The notes under the pieces are model-generated. The model saw only the letters and a list, made by a program, of their open reading frames with translations, was not told where the DNA came from and did not search any database. A stretch of 64,000 bases of DNA from Leucogyrophana mollusca (taxonomy: Eukaryota; Basidiomycota; Agaricomycetes; Boletales): assembly GCA_021014945.1 (NCBI GenBank), contig MU266441.1, forward strand, positions 22,912 to 86,911, read 5' to 3'. This document shows, in pieces, positions 10,885-23,361 of this stretch (within the stretch, counting starts at the first letter, position 1; every line of letters begins with the position of its first letter). The position numbers and the translations under genes are program-made.

Positions 10885-12137
10885 ATGGCCAAGTTCGATC
10901 GCGCTTTGATGAACGACCTCAACAGGCTCTTTGAACCAACCACTAAGGATATCTCCGTTGATGCACCTTCCCAGTCGTCACAGCCGAAGGAGTTACAGTA
11001 CTTCCAAACTCGCTATGATCGCATGAAGGCTCAGATTCCTCCACGAGAAGCTACCGACTCTCCCTGCAGTAGCAGCGCTACTCTCCTAAATGATGACGAT
11101 CTTCAATCTGCCGATGCGTATGAGCCACCCAAATTGGATGAATACCTCGCTGCGAACCAACCCATGAAGTCCAAGTTCAATCCCAACGCGACCCCATTCG
11201 TCCCCTCTGGCTTAAACCCCCTTACCCTTGCCCCGCCCCCCAACTTGGAACCGGAATGGCTTCGAGCCTTCCGAACAGGAACCTCGTCCGGGGAATTTGG
11301 AAAGCAGGAGCATTTCGCAGCAGTCCTTGTACAGAGCACTCGTTGGTCCTTTGGTGCCATCTGTGACCTTGCAGATCACTTCTGTCGCAACGCGGCTTCG
11401 GATCGGTCTACGGAGACACCGACTCCCGCGGCTCAATTCGCTCGCGCGGTTTATACCGCCTTGCGGAACATCCTTGGAGAATGGGAGTCGAGTTGCTTCG
11501 CATTTCAGCTTCGTCAGCGTGTGCTTGGACTATTCAGGGCGTGTTGGTCATCGGTGAGTAGTCTATATCTCGCGTTCGTGCCTACTCACAAAGCGTATTC
11601 ACGAATCAGGATCAGCCACTGGCACTAAGCCTGCGGAATCCGGCCTCCATTGATTATCTCTATTCCGCTTACAGCATCGCTTGCTTCATAGGTGATCTCT
11701 TCGCCGTACGCCTCATCAGCGATGTCGCGGTGCACCACTGTCTTTCGATCCTCCTTGCGGAGATGTCTGCAAGTGAGCACGTCCATGCAACCCATGCAGT
11801 AATCCTACGCGCAAAGGAAAGGCTGTGGCAGGGTCCAGACAGCATTCGTTTTGTGCGGGACTTTACCGTCAGCTTTTCCCAGCGCTCGAGCTCGATCGAG
11901 GAAAACGTGAGCATTGTGGGGGATCCATTCAAAAAAGAGGTCTTGCAGCACTTAATTGTGGTGGGTCTTTTCACCCTTTTCCAATTGTGTCCTGAATTTC
12001 CCCCCTCATTTCTGTCCTCGTTTCTGTAGGTCGTTGGTATTACTCAGAAAATCTCTGAGTGGCATTCACGGCGGCCACGAGAGCCGTTAGACTGTGGCGT
12101 GAGGTCCGTATGGAAGCCCTTGGATCCCCTTTGGTAA
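10885..12137 (+). CDS. PAM2 motif + MIF4G-like protein (PAIP1-like)
   Basis: Three exons, 10885-11553, 11610-11960 and 12030-12137, give a 375-residue protein with all junctions in phase. Residues about 96-109 read SKFNPNATPFVPSG, a good match to the PAM2 motif (S-x-L-N-P-x-A-x-x-F-x-P) that binds the MLLE domain of poly(A)-binding protein; Leu is replaced by Phe. Downstream is an all-helical stretch with FARAVYTALRNILGEW, FQLRQRVLGLFRACW and IACFIGDLFAVRLIS, the last resembling the IGxLF.xxxI signature of MIF4G domains. PAM2 followed by MIF4G is the layout of animal PAIP1, which links PABP to eIF4A and translation. The motif is clear; the MIF4G call is weaker. Confidence 0.6.
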
Positions 12138-12496
12138 TCTTAGAGAGAGTTGATTATGTCTCTACAAATTCCTTTTATAATGTACTTGGTACATTACTTA
12201 TAATGCATACCCCCGGCGAAGTTCCCTTACAACTACCTTCATATGTTGGCGGGAGGATCTCGAGTGCCGAGATGTTGTCTTGGGCCAGGGATCTTGGCTT
12301 TCCTGATGTCTCTGATGCATGCTCTTGAGCTATGGTGAAGCAAATAATTATGCAACATTGCAACAGCATTTACTTGTGTAATTTGTTTCGTGGCCAGTCT
12401 TGGTGTCAAGTTAGATAGCACCCGGCTAGCCGGGGACTGCCGAATCCGAAATCACGTTCCCGAGGTTCCGCTCCGTCTGTTCTGAAGTGTACGAGG
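12138..12496. other. Intergenic, no gene seen
   Basis: Short gap between two plus-strand genes; should hold the terminator of the PAIP1-like gene and the promoter of the ETF beta gene. No clear TATA element is seen. Confidence 0.5.
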
Positions 12497-13632
12497 ATGA
12501 GGCCTTCTGCTGCGCGATTGCTCAATATTCTGGTGCCAGTGAAACGGTCAGTGACCAAGAAACCTGTTATACGAGCTTGCATTCTGACCCTGCACACCCA
12601 AGGGCCGTCGACTATGCTGTCAAAATTCGCGTGAATCCTCAACAAACTGGTATTGACCTCAATGTTAAGCATTCCATGGTCAGTTGGGTTAACTATGAGC
12701 CCTTGCAACCAGACTGACAGTTTACTTCTCCGACAGAACCCTTTTGATGAGATAGGTAAGCCGTTTGGCCATGCCGAGCGAGCATAGCTGAACCCTTCCG
12801 CTAGCCGTGGAGGAAGCAGTCCGGATACGAGAGCGACTAAAGGAAGCCGTCAAGTCAATAAAAGTAGTCACCATCGGTCCTCCCAAGTCTGCTGAAACAC
12901 TCCGCACAGCGTTGGCCATGGGCGCCGACTCGGCGATCCATGTCGAAATACCAGAGTCTGATCCGTCCCCAGAGCCTCTTGGCGTCGCGAAGACCCTCAA
13001 GGCACTCATTGAGCGTCAGAAGGAAGGTGTAGACATCGTGATTCTCGGGAAGCAGGCTATCGACGACGACGCGGGACAGACTGGACAGATGCTTGCTGGG
13101 CTCATGGGCTGGTCGCAGGCGACGTTCGCCAGCAAGGTCGTCGTTGACGCAGAGAACAAGGTTGCGAATGTCACGAGGGAGATCGACGGTGGTCTTCAAG
13201 AGCTGAAATGCAGACTACCGGTCGTCGTGACTACTGATCTTCGGTGAGAGCTCAGCTGTTGAAGTAATATCTTTGATACTCATTCAGTCTGTAGACTCAA
13301 TGGTGCGTGGCCCCTTGGGGCTCCTTGAAGAATTTTAATCGCCTGTGTTCCTTAGAGCCCCGGTATGCCTCGTTACCAAATATTATGAAGGCCAAGAAGA
13401 AGCCGATCGAGAAGCTGTTGGCAGCAGATCTCGGTGTCGACCTCACACCTCGTCTCGAGACGATAAAGGTGGAGGAGCCACCGAAGCGCGTAGGGGGCGG
13501 GAAGGTAAGCCATGATGGTGCTCATCTTCCACTTTGACTCCGAACCTTATTCCACTGCTGCAGGTGGAGAACGTAGATGAGCTGCTTGCCAAGCTCAAAG
13601 ATGCGGGGATCACCGCCATAAAGCGTGCTTAA
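12497..13632 (+). CDS. ETFB: Electron transfer flavoprotein beta subunit (ETFB)
   Basis: Mitochondrial matrix ETF beta subunit, which with ETF alpha carries electrons from acyl-CoA dehydrogenases to ETF-ubiquinone oxidoreductase. Seven exons: 12497-12546, 12603-12678, 12737-12755 (19 nt), 12805-13243, 13295-13302 (8 nt), 13356-13504, 13564-13632. They sum to 810 nt, 269 residues, the usual family size. Diagnostic segments: [100 protein letters not shown]. The two micro-exons are required to restore PFDEIA and RLNEP exactly, which supports them. Neighbouring genes are not related to fatty-acid oxidation. Confidence 0.95.
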
Positions 13633-14038
13633 CCAGCAACTGTAGCGACCCTTCATCACACTTAATGCAAATGGTCTCGCTGGTAAGGCATCCGCCTGCG
13701 TCCAAGATGATAGAGTGATAGAGTGAATTCAAATGTCCTGTCTATATGCCGTACGGTACAAGGATGAGAGAGTTAACACAGTGAATGGACTGGATCGATG
13801 GATGGAGTGGGTACTAAGCAGCAGTAATATTACGTTCACAACAAGTGACCAATGCTACATGAAAGTTGAGGCTGGCAAAGGAAGAAGGCGAAGAAGTAAG
13901 CATGTCGAGGGACTGAAGCCAATCGAAGTTACTAGACGGTATCATGCCGAAGCTGGTGTTTGCATAGAGTGGCTTGCGCCAACCTCGCTGCCAACCCCCT
14001 GTAGTTTAAACGAAAGTGATAAGCGCGTTTAGTGGGCT
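13633..14038. other. Convergent 3' intergenic region, no gene seen
   Basis: Lies between the stops of the plus-strand ETFB gene and the minus-strand RING gene. Nothing beyond ordinary 3' sequence is visible. Confidence 0.5.
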
Positions 14039-17000
14039 TCAGAAATGCGAGGAACGAACCTTGGACCGGCAGGCGGGGCAGTTATTACGACCTGTTTGGA
14101 GCCAGCGATCGACGCAAGTCTTATGGAAAGCGTGTCTGCAACCAAGAACACGGATATCCTCTTCAACTGCATAGTCATCGAGGCAAATCAGACACTGATA
14201 ACTGATGTTAGTACGAAAACCACGGATGAATAGGAGATACTTACTCTGTCGACGCAGTTCGACGCTATCTTGTTCTCTTGCTCGTACTGCTGTAAAGATG
14301 ACGCTTTGATGATTTCAAGACCCGATCTGTCGATCTCCTCCTTGGATGCCGTCGGCGGTTTGACTTGTCCGAGGAGTTCCGCAAGTTCCCTTGGAGGCCA
14401 AGTCAGTTTACTCACAAAGTCAGATACGGGGGCGACGTACCACAGCGCTTCAAACGACTCCAAATCCCCTGCCGTGATGATCTGATGATCAGGAGGGTAG
14501 TAACCTGCAGACGAGATCAGTAAAAGCTCGACCACCAGTGGCAGCACAATTCACCTCCAATGACATAGATCATAAAAGTCCGCGAGCCTGGAGCATCAGG
14601 GGTTGGCTGTCGCGAAACTCTCCGGCCGCGCCTCAGGTTCCTGAACGCGTTCGTTGCCCGCGAGCGCCATCGACGATCGTGAGGGTTTTGAAGAGGTTCG
14701 TTGGGGTCCTCAGGAGTGTTCCAGCCGTCAAAGTCCATGGGGTCGGCTTCGTCGGCGCCGTCGCCAGCGTCTCCAGGCTGCCCTTGTCCTGGTGCACGCT
14801 GGCCCGTGTTCACAGACTGAAGCCCGACAACAATGACGGGTACGACAACATTGGGTCTTTGGTCAGATGGTGTAGCTTCTGGGGATGTGGGCCGTGTGGC
14901 TGTAAGACCCGGCGTTGTAGTAGAGGGGGTAGGATTGTTCATGAAGGCAGGCATAGCTGGGTTCGCTGCAGTTACACCATTTTGATGTCCTGGCACTTGA
15001 GGCGAGGCAATTGCCGGGAACCTATACATTCTCCACCAGTTAATACCTCCACCAGGCCTATGCTCAGTTCTAGAAGTAGAACCAGCAGTAAACGCTGGTA
15101 GTCCAGTGGACCCTAGACTACCACCATCGTGTGGTGCATGAGGCGCTGGTGCCTCACGGGTAATTGGATCTGAATCGCCTTCTTCTTCATCCAGGAAGTC
15201 GTCTTCTTCGGCGTCTTCCTCTTCAGAGTCCGATGTGCTTGCCAGAGCAGGCAGTTCGTCGTCATCGATGTCCTCAGCAGCGGTGTCGTATGCCCCACTT
15301 GCAATTGAAGCAACCTCGTGGTCAGGTGCAGGTACGGGTATAATATCTGTTGGCAGCTGCGTGGTTGAAGTTCCTGCATCCTGAGCAGTAGAATGCTGAG
15401 TAGGCTCAGCAGGGGGCGCCTCTTGCGTGAGAGCGATTCTCAAATCAGCTTGAAGATCGATTAAGAAGCGCTCGAAGCTATCTGGCGGAGGAAGGGATGG
15501 CGCTGCGGCTTCATTGTTAGGTTGTGAGCCAGTGGCTCTGCCTTCCTGAGAACCTGTTGAAGGCGCTGCAGCAGACACTGGGTTAGATCCAGAGTCACCA
15601 GCGGCGGGAGCAGGGCCGTTGTTCAGTCCGAGACCAAGGTTGAAGGCCCTCGCCATCTCCGCAAGCATTATCTCTCTCGCATCCATGGGGGTACCATCAG
15701 GCCTCATCCTGACGCCCAAGTCTCCCTCCTCATTGCGTGCTCCAGGAACTCCGGGGCCGCGCAGTCCTAAACGGTCTCGCAGGCTGCTCCATACCTGCCT
15801 CATCCTATCTCGGGGGTTCGCTGATGCTGCATCTGCAGCTCCGAGACCTGCAAAACCGACTGAGCCGACTCCAAGTCCGGCTGTGGGGGTGGGAGACAAT
15901 GGGCGGTCAGCACTATGAAAAGCACCTGAGGCGCCAAGGTGGGGGCCCGCCCCGGCGGTGGGAGGAGCGAGTCCCGACGAGAATATGGGCTCGGATGAAC
16001 CCGTGAGAAGAGATGCAGCAGTAGCTGCAGCAGCGACACTGTAGATAGTCAGGTAAGACGAAATTGTTGAACATAATGTGGGCCACGTACCTAAGTAAGG
16101 TTCCAAGTACGTCAATACTGCTGGGGGACAAAGAACTTGAGTTTGGGTCGGAACCACTACCAGCGGCAGCGGTGGCGCTATCTGCCTGGGGAGTAGAACT
16201 TGGTGTGCTCGCCTCGGTAGTAAGGCCAGCTTCCGTGCTAGACTGAGTGTCACCTGAATCCGTGTTTGTGGTAGATGTGGCTTGTGAAGAACTGTCAGCA
16301 GCCGGAGTGGAAGTGGAAGGGTATGCGGGGAGCATGCTAGCGGGGCGTGGTACGAATGCTGACAATCGATTTCGGACACTGTTTCTTTCCTCTGCGGGAG
16401 TAGAAGGGCGCGGCGTAGACGACGCACGCCGCCGGGAAAATGCGGGGGGTGGGACAGAGGATGCTCGGGGTGGGGCCGCAGTAGCCTCGGGAGTTCGCGA
16501 CACATCGGTGGTGTGAACGACACCCTGAACAACTACAAGCGTGCCTGGAGGAGGAAACTGGCGTCCAGGGGCTTGTGCAGCGGGAGTTATCGGTGGGGCG
16601 GCATGTTCCGCCATAGTAGCCAAGTTGGGTGAATCTGTTGACGGTTGTATAACCACTTCGTCTTCGTCAGTTGACGGTGGAGGCACAAGACCTAATCTTT
16701 GTGCCAGGGCTCTTGCGGGATCGCGTACATCTGTGTAAGATCTGTTCGGGGAAACGTCGCTAGTATCGACTGGGCGCCTAGCCGTGGCGTCGAGCGAAGT
16801 CTCAGGCGGAGCCGAAGGAGGACGAGTGATGATTGTTGGTGGAGGTGGTGGATCTGACGGCGTCTCAACATCGTTCGATCTGCTGTCATCTCCAACCTGC
16901 GGCTCCCTCATTTTGCCCTTACTGGCAGCGGAAAGGTCTGAGGGTTGAGGGCTGTCAGCATCCGCATCCTCTTCTGCGTCTTCATCGACTGCTGGGGCGA

Positions 17001-17367
17001 TATCGGCTGGCGCATCAGGTGTGGGGAGTTCCTCCGGCGCTTTCGACCATCGCCTCGATAGCCGCCAGCGCCTCCGCGACGACTGTGACTGCACCGTTGC
17101 TGCAGATACTGCGCTTTCTGTGCGAGCCCGCGCACTCCCTGACGGCCGCGTATGAATGGCTTCTAGGAGTCTCTTTGGCATTGACGCACGTCGGGAGCGT
17201 TTGGTCGCTGTGTTTGAAGTCGAAGGACCCTCCTCAACGCGGTCAGGAAGCGAGTCAATTCGATCAATGGTAGGGTCGTTCGACCGTGGCTGCGACACTG
17301 GTGCAGATGGCAGTGTGGCCGAACGGCGAGCGTCCTGCCTGCGAGTCCTGGAAGCGGTCTGGCCCAT
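14039..17367 (-). CDS. RING-H2 E3 ubiquitin ligase, large, N-myristoylation-type start
   Basis: ATG at 17367 opens MGQTASRTRRQ, a good N-myristoylation context (Gly2, Ser6). About 1,000 mostly disordered residues follow, rich in Ser, Pro, Thr and Ala, with an acidic run (EEEDAEEDDFLDEEEGDSD, about 15190-15235). The only folded domain is C-terminal: GDLESFEALWYVAPVSDFVSK, a helical stretch, then CLICLDDYAVEEDIRVLGCR, HAFHKTCVDRW and NCPACRS. This is the C-x2-C ... C-x-H-x2-H-x2-C ... C-x2-C RING-H2 spacing; the stop is at 14039-14041. A 47-49 nt intron near 16040-16090 (GTLL|SVAAAA) and two introns near 14525 and 14225 are proposed. RING-H2 proteins recruit E2 enzymes; the lipid anchor suggests a membrane-associated ligase. 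Substrates are unknown. Confidence 0.85.
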
Positions 17368-17769
17368 TGTGCGCGTGCTGGGGAAAGAGATGGGGAGTAG
17401 AGATGATTACAAAGAGAGATTGGAAACAAGTTGGGTGTGTAAAGGCAAGAAAGGAAAAATATGCAAGAATATAAGGAATTGGACACGGAGGATTGAGGAA
17501 AGCAATCAGTCAAAGTATTGGAAGTAATTACAAGGCCTTATAATCCACACTCTGCGCTTTGTTTCAGTGTGGTCGTCGTGGATCGGTCTGACGAGCGAAA
17601 GTAGACTGAAGCGGGGGACTGCCCCAATTGTCGGCTGTAGCCGGTGCCCTTGCCTATTTCGATCACCCATAAAACGTGGCAAGTTGGTGGCGCAATACAC
17701 CCTAGCAAAAACAACGCATGTTCGCTGCGATGTGCACAGCTCTGTCATGCGCATCGGAAACTTATTGTA
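17368..17769. other. Intergenic, promoter of the RING-H2 gene
   Basis: Between two minus-strand genes: 5' flank of the RING gene and 3' flank of the FIST gene. No gene or repeat seen. Confidence 0.5.
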
Positions 17770-19248
17770 TTATACAAGGGACGGCCATACCAGGTGTGCT
17801 GATCCACCAGCCACCGTGCAGCTCCATGCAGGCTCAGCGCCACTAGCGCCAACCCTACTCAGTATAAACCCGTTCTCGCTGGACGCTAGGAACGTGTTTA
17901 GCAGTGTTTCATCTGCGATATCCGAGGGCAAAGCTTCAGTAGCGCCATCGGATGATGAGGTCATGAACGAGAGCGTCGATTTCAACTGCTGATATTGCGG
18001 TGATGCTGAGACTACGCCTTTGAGATGATGGTATACCTGTTGCCAAAATGATGTCAGGGGACGACCCCAAACAGGGGAGGGCGTACCTGCACAACCGCGC
18101 CCACCGGTGGAGCAGCATGCGACTGCAGCGCGATTGTCCCTCGCGATGGATCACCGGACAGGATGTGGTACACTTGGTTGAGCTGCGAGGGTGTTTCATA
18201 GAAAGGGGGCAAATGAGGTCGTCACTCATACCTGGCCATCCTCCACGACACCCAAATAGAAATCGTCCTCTTTGAACGAGTTCCTGTCGTCGATACCGTG
18301 CTTCCGAATGGCATTCAGTAAGAGTCGCGTCGGGTTTGCATTATCAAGCTCGTTAACAAGATTGCCTTCAGACCTGTCCATCCGGTCTTGTCAGTGACCC
18401 ATCTGCGAAAAGAATTCAGGCAGACCTGGTGACCACCAGCGGCGGTGTGAGACAAATCAGACCTGGAAACTCGACGCTGGAAGCAGGTGCTTTTGAAGTA
18501 GTCAAACCCAAACCCACGGCTCCAGAGGAATATATCTGGTTGTCGTGGAACAACGTGACGGGTCTACCGGTCACAAAAGGGGTCGAAGATGCAATGAGGC
18601 CAAGCTTGAGGGAAATTCAGCGGTGCGTTGTGCATTTGTCAAATGAAATGGTGCATCACTGACCTGCATGGCGCGCGGAAATACGCTGAGTGAGTTTGAT
18701 ACACCCTCGGGAGCTCGGTCAGAGAAGTAGATTACGGAAGTGACAGACTCAGGCCTAGAATATAGAACGTCAGATATCCTGCTGTAAATCAGAAGCCAAA
18801 TGGACCTTAGTGCTCTGAGCTCCTCCGGAAGAGCATCGAACCCGACACTACGGTCCCATACGTCGTCCCATTTCACTGAACCGTTTTTGTCCTCCTGTAT
18901 GTCTGTCAGTGAGGCTGCAGTAGTCTCTTCCTTCTTCCTAAAAGCATGCCACCGCCCGACCTGGGGCTCAGCACGTCCAGGTATTGTCGACCGAAACGAC
19001 ACGGCCTCATTCCTGGAAAACGCAGCAACCGAGCAGGACAGTGCAACTCCAGGGACTGGTGCAGAAAGACATCCGACGTGATGCGGCGAGAGCGCAGTCA
19101 GGCGTGAAACGAGCATTGACAACTCCGGAGCATTGGCGGAAAGTGCAAAGACGACTGAGTCCTTAGCGTATTTCGATGAGATTTGGGTCAGGTAAGAGAC
19201 CACCTGAGCTGGGGTTCGAGCGAGGATAGTACTCGCATGAAGGACCAT
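17770..19248 (-). CDS. FIST-domain protein
   Basis: FIST domains are predicted small-ligand sensory domains, found in bacterial signalling proteins and in the F-box protein FBXO22. Seen here: FIST_N-like LHASTILARTPAQVVSYLTQ then VVFALSANAPELSMLVSRL and HHVGCLSAPVPG; then a cluster of exons giving VTLFHDNQIYSSGAVGLGLT, KAPASSVEFPGLICLTPPLV, RSEGNLVNELDNANPTRLLL, DRNSFKEDDFYLGVVEDGQ, YHILSGDPSRGTIALQSHA (typical FIST_C order) and a tail ending GGSAHLVWPSLV with stop at 17770. About six exons. ATG 19248 (MVLHASTILAR) is the first usable start; earlier frames toward 19442 lack a compatible ATG without splicing. It shares a 280 bp divergent promoter with RRP6, which may mean nothing. No F-box is seen. 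Confidence 0.7.
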
Positions 19249-19527
19249 AATCGAAACGAAACCTGCGATTAGCCTTGAGGTATTGGTACTTTCTCGAGCC
19301 TGGATGCTTCGATGTAGTAGTGGACGTGCTTGTATGGAAGGAGAGACGCGTTGGGCCACGTGCCGACGTATATCTTTTTGCTTCCACCACGACTGTACTT
19401 GCAATACTTGCTGCAACGGGGGCAGGCAAGACTCATAACAAAATCCAAGGGCTAGCTCAGAGTTCTAGCACCGCGGAGAGAGGCGGGCTTTGCGTTATCC
19501 GACGGACCCTCGGTGCACGATTTTCTC

Positions 19528-22500
19528 ATGATGGACTCTGGTTCGCATTCTGGCCAAACGGGAATCCCGTCGTCTTCCTTCGACGAATACAATTCTACGC
19601 TACAAGGTACTGCTCTGAAAGCCACCCGCCATGCTGTCTCGCTCCCCACCGATCTCGCTTTTCATCGGTCCATGGACTCTGATCTCGCTCAGGAACTCGA
19701 TGCGTTCTCCTCCAGGGTTCTATCCTTAACGAACAGTCTACTGGCTTTGGTATCCACTTCTGAGACAGCCCAGAACGCTCGCGGGAAGGGAAGAGCGAAG
19801 CTTGAGAGTCAGGATGACGTCGTGGATGGTTTTCACTCGCTGGTGGTCGACTCCATGGATCAGCTACTTGAGAGAACGGTGAGGGCTTTCCCGTTTACCA
19901 CATTCGTTGCAAGTTAACGGAATATAGGACAACTGTCTCGACCAATATCTGGGGCGCATAAAAGCACCTGCTATTGCAGTAAACGTAGTCCCCGAGCCCC
20001 AAAAAAGCAAAGTACGTGCGGCCTCCTTATCAATTTCATTCGTTGAACAGGGCACAGAAATCCAATGCGCCAAAAGGACGTCTGGATCCCGCCTTGCAAC
20101 ACGCATCGCATTTACCAAAACCGCAACTCCGATTCAAATCGAAAGTGGATAATTTCACGGAGACTCCATGGTATCCGACGCTTCCACACAAGTATAATGC
20201 CCAGGTACCTTTGGGATATCATTTCCATGACTCCGAGGATGATTCCAGCCCTAATAAGATGTGCGTCTTTCATTGGGTGGGATTCCCTTCATATTCAAGC
20301 GGTATCTACAATTTGTCTCTCATTATCGCAGAAGCGTGCACCCGTACCAATACGAAATCAAACACTTATCGTACCCTACACGGATGTTCCGAGCCACTGC
20401 GCCCATACCTCCAAAATCGTTCGACGAAACCCCGTTCACGTGGATATCTACCCATGCGGCATTCAACGCTATGATGGATAAGCTGCGCAGAGCTTCAGAT
20501 ATCGCGGTTGATCTAGAGCACCATAGCCATCGGACATATAGCGGCTTCCTTTGCCTGATGCAAATTAGCACTAGGAGCGAGGATTTCGTTGTTGACACCC
20601 TGGCGCTTCGCGACGAGTTGCATGAGTTGAACGAGGTATTTACAGACCCAAAGATCGTAAAGGTCAGTATAACTTGCACCACATGCTACGATGTGTATCC
20701 TTCATCTCTGTCATAGGTTTTCCATGGAGCTGAAAGTGACATTGTCTGGCTTCAACAAGACTTTAACCTATTCATTGTCAACCTCTTTGATACTTACCAC
20801 GCATCTAAAGTCCTCGGTAAGCTCGAGCTAAACACTATCACCACTTGTCAAATCACTCATATTGAGCACTTCGCGACCAGATTTCCCAAAGCATGGGCTT
20901 GCGTACCTGCTAGAAATCTACTGTGATTTCATCCCCGAGAAACAATACCAACTTGCCGACTGGCGTATACGGTGTGTTAACTAAAGCCTGGTTATTTTGT
21001 GCAGTATGTTAACAATCAACGTGTACTTTCACAGGCCATTACCCGAAGCTTTCCTTGCATATGCCCGTTCTGACACCCATTTCCTCCTCTTCGTCTACGA
21101 CAACCTTCGAAACGCTCTTTTGGACCGCTCGCAGTCGCGTGCTCAGTCGCCACGGAATGAAGGTATCCAGGTGGACGCCCAGGACCCAGCTCAAGCGCTT
21201 GTTCGTGAGGTGCTCTCGCGCTCAGAGGAGACCTCCCTGCGCGTGTATGAGCGAGAAGTGTACGACGCAGAAAACGGTGCTGGTCCTGGTGGGTGGGATA
21301 CGCTGGCTAAGAAGTGGAATAAAGGCGCTCTCACAGTTTTAGCCAGAGAGAGCACCCAACGCGAGGTGTATAGATCGATCCACGCCTGGCGAGATAGAAT
21401 CGCGAGAGAAGAAGATGAAAGCACGAGGTCCGTGTTGTTAGCATGTCACATCCGTGCTTTATGGCACTAATCCCGGGTCATTTCAGATTCGTCCTTCCAA
21501 ATCACTACCTTTTTCAAATCGCAGAAAAGCCACCATCCGACGTTGCAGCGCTACTGTCCATTTTCCAACCTGTACCACCAGTCCTTAGGCGCCGAGCGAA
21601 AGAGCTGCTTGATGCCGTGAAAGATGCTGTGGCAAGGCATGCGACCAATGGTATCATTCCTCCTCCTGTGGCGTCAACGGAAGATGTTGTCATCGAGGTG
21701 GAGGTGAACACAGCATCGGCCCCCGTAGAGACCTCACCTTCTATCACCAACACAGCCAGCTCCAGGCTATGGGGAAGCAGTCAGTTCATCAGTAGCCAAC
21801 CTTGATTTATGAACTGACGATATACCAGTGTCAGTGCTTGGGGCGCCCGTACAGCGGACATCATCGTTGTTTGGATCTACGGTTCCAAGTAGATCGGCGG
21901 ACCACCAAACTGCCATGTCATATGCATCTTCGCGAAGTTCGCTGTTTGGCACCAGAAGCGGATCAGTGCGTAGCTTTCAGAGTTCCCTGAACATGAGTAC
22001 CAGGTTTATGATGATTCGCGGGCAGCTTCAAGCTTCAAGATTGGTTGAAGACAAAGCTCGTTTTAAAGAACTGTTATCGCGGATACACAGCACTTTAGTG
22101 ATTTCGCCCAGTGCTCCGCAGGTAAACACAAAATAATTCCACTGCATTACCAATATGTGTAACGTCCTCTGCCACAGGCTCTATCGGCCACGACATCCAA
22201 GTCAACTACCCAATTCGGGGGGACTATCACAGCCAACACGTCTACGAACACGACCGTCATCGGCGATGCGGAGATGGTATCTGTTGAGGGTGACATCAAC
22301 GGAACAGGGCAGGCTGAGATTCCATACGTGCCCTCGAATAAACGTCAACCACATTCGGGCATGGACGTTATTGATGACTCCATAGTTGTCGTGGGCCAGG
22401 TGCGGCAGAAGAAACGAAAACGGCCGAAAACTTCCATGGCGCAAGACGCCGGGCTCGAGATCAACCTCCCTGGAAGTGACCGGTCTCCCCGAACAGCTGA

Positions 22501-22856
22501 AATACCTGCCCCAGATGGGAATGCGTCAAAGCGCAAACAGAAGCAGGACCGAGCGCAAGGAAGCGAAAATAGCGAAGAGCACTCGCAAGATGTGGTCCCT
22601 TTTGACTATACTGCAGTACCTAACCTGCTCGACGATGGCCCCTCGCCAGAAGTGAACCCTGACTTACGGCAGAAGAAGAAACCAAAGCAGACGAAGAGTA
22701 TGTCAAGGAAATAACTTTTCTATATTTCTCGGCCGACGTGGCTCACTGCTTGCCTCGGTGTTTACAGGTGGCGTGATCGAATATGGCAATTTTCGCGCAC
22801 CCCCGCGGGATTTCCGCGAAGTCAAGGGTGGCAACAAGACGCACACTTTCAAATGA
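19528..22856 (+). CDS. RRP6: Rrp6/EXOSC10, nuclear exosome 3'-5' exoribonuclease
   Basis: DEDD-Y RNase of the nuclear exosome, for rRNA, snoRNA and cryptic-transcript processing. N-terminal PMC2NT region (residues about 20-130: [40 protein letters not shown]). Exonuclease motifs: [13 protein letters not shown] with catalytic D and E (about 20500-20520); [18 protein letters not shown] (about 20720-20765); [18 protein letters not shown] with Y and D four residues apart (about 21060-21100). [24 protein letters not shown] then [18 protein letters not shown]. The C-terminal tail is basic ([10 protein letters not shown]), consistent with nuclear location. The last exon, [20 protein letters not shown], is reached by a short intron near 22700-22768 and stops at 22856. 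About 11 exons. ATG 19528 or 19531 are both possible; the frame is open further up but only from a GTG. Confidence 0.93.
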
Positions 22857-23361
22857 GTATATGGCCTTCTGTAACCTTCGGTTTCTAACCTTGAGTTTGC
22901 GTCGTGGCTGGTTATGCAGTTATGTCGTATTCAGTCACACTGACATCTGGGACAGACGTATTTGTTGTGACTACCACAATGACATTGATTCTGGCGATAG
23001 GGATCCGTAATAGATAACCCACCCCAATCCCGAGAGCACAAGGTATCGCATACGTAAGGATATCCTCCCGCGTTCCCGAGTGCCGCATCCGAGTTCTTGC
23101 CAGCGGAATCACGTTGGGGACGGAGCAAGTCATACGACACTCCCACAGAACTTCGGCCGTCCTTTCCGACTTTATGGTGGGATAACGAAGATTATGGGCG
23201 TACGACGGGTAAAATTACCTTATCAAGTGCCCAGGTGCCCCAACGAGCGCACATCGCATCGATGCTTTCGGACTATCGTACTTATAAGAGCCCTCACAAG
23301 TCCCTGATGACATTCTTTAAATCCCGCAGACCAGAAACAACTTTCACGACATTTCACGACA
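22857..23361. other. Intergenic region upstream of MFS copy A
   Basis: Contains the RRP6 terminator and the promoter of the first MFS transporter, with TATAAGA at 23283-23289. No gene seen. Confidence 0.5.
23283..23289 (+). promoter_or_regulatory. TATA element (TATAAGA) of MFS copy A
   Basis: TATAAGA lies 79 bp before ATG 23362. The same heptamer is found 82 bp and 68 bp before the other two MFS copies. Confidence 0.5.

Noticed and set aside
14654..16738. Several plus-strand frames over the RING-H2 gene
   Set aside because: They are antisense shadows of the Ser/Pro/Ala-rich coding sequence.
19249..19442. Upstream extension of the FIST gene toward 19442
   Set aside because: The longer frames begin at TTG; the ATG near 19442 is in another frame that soon stops, so ATG 19248 was preferred.
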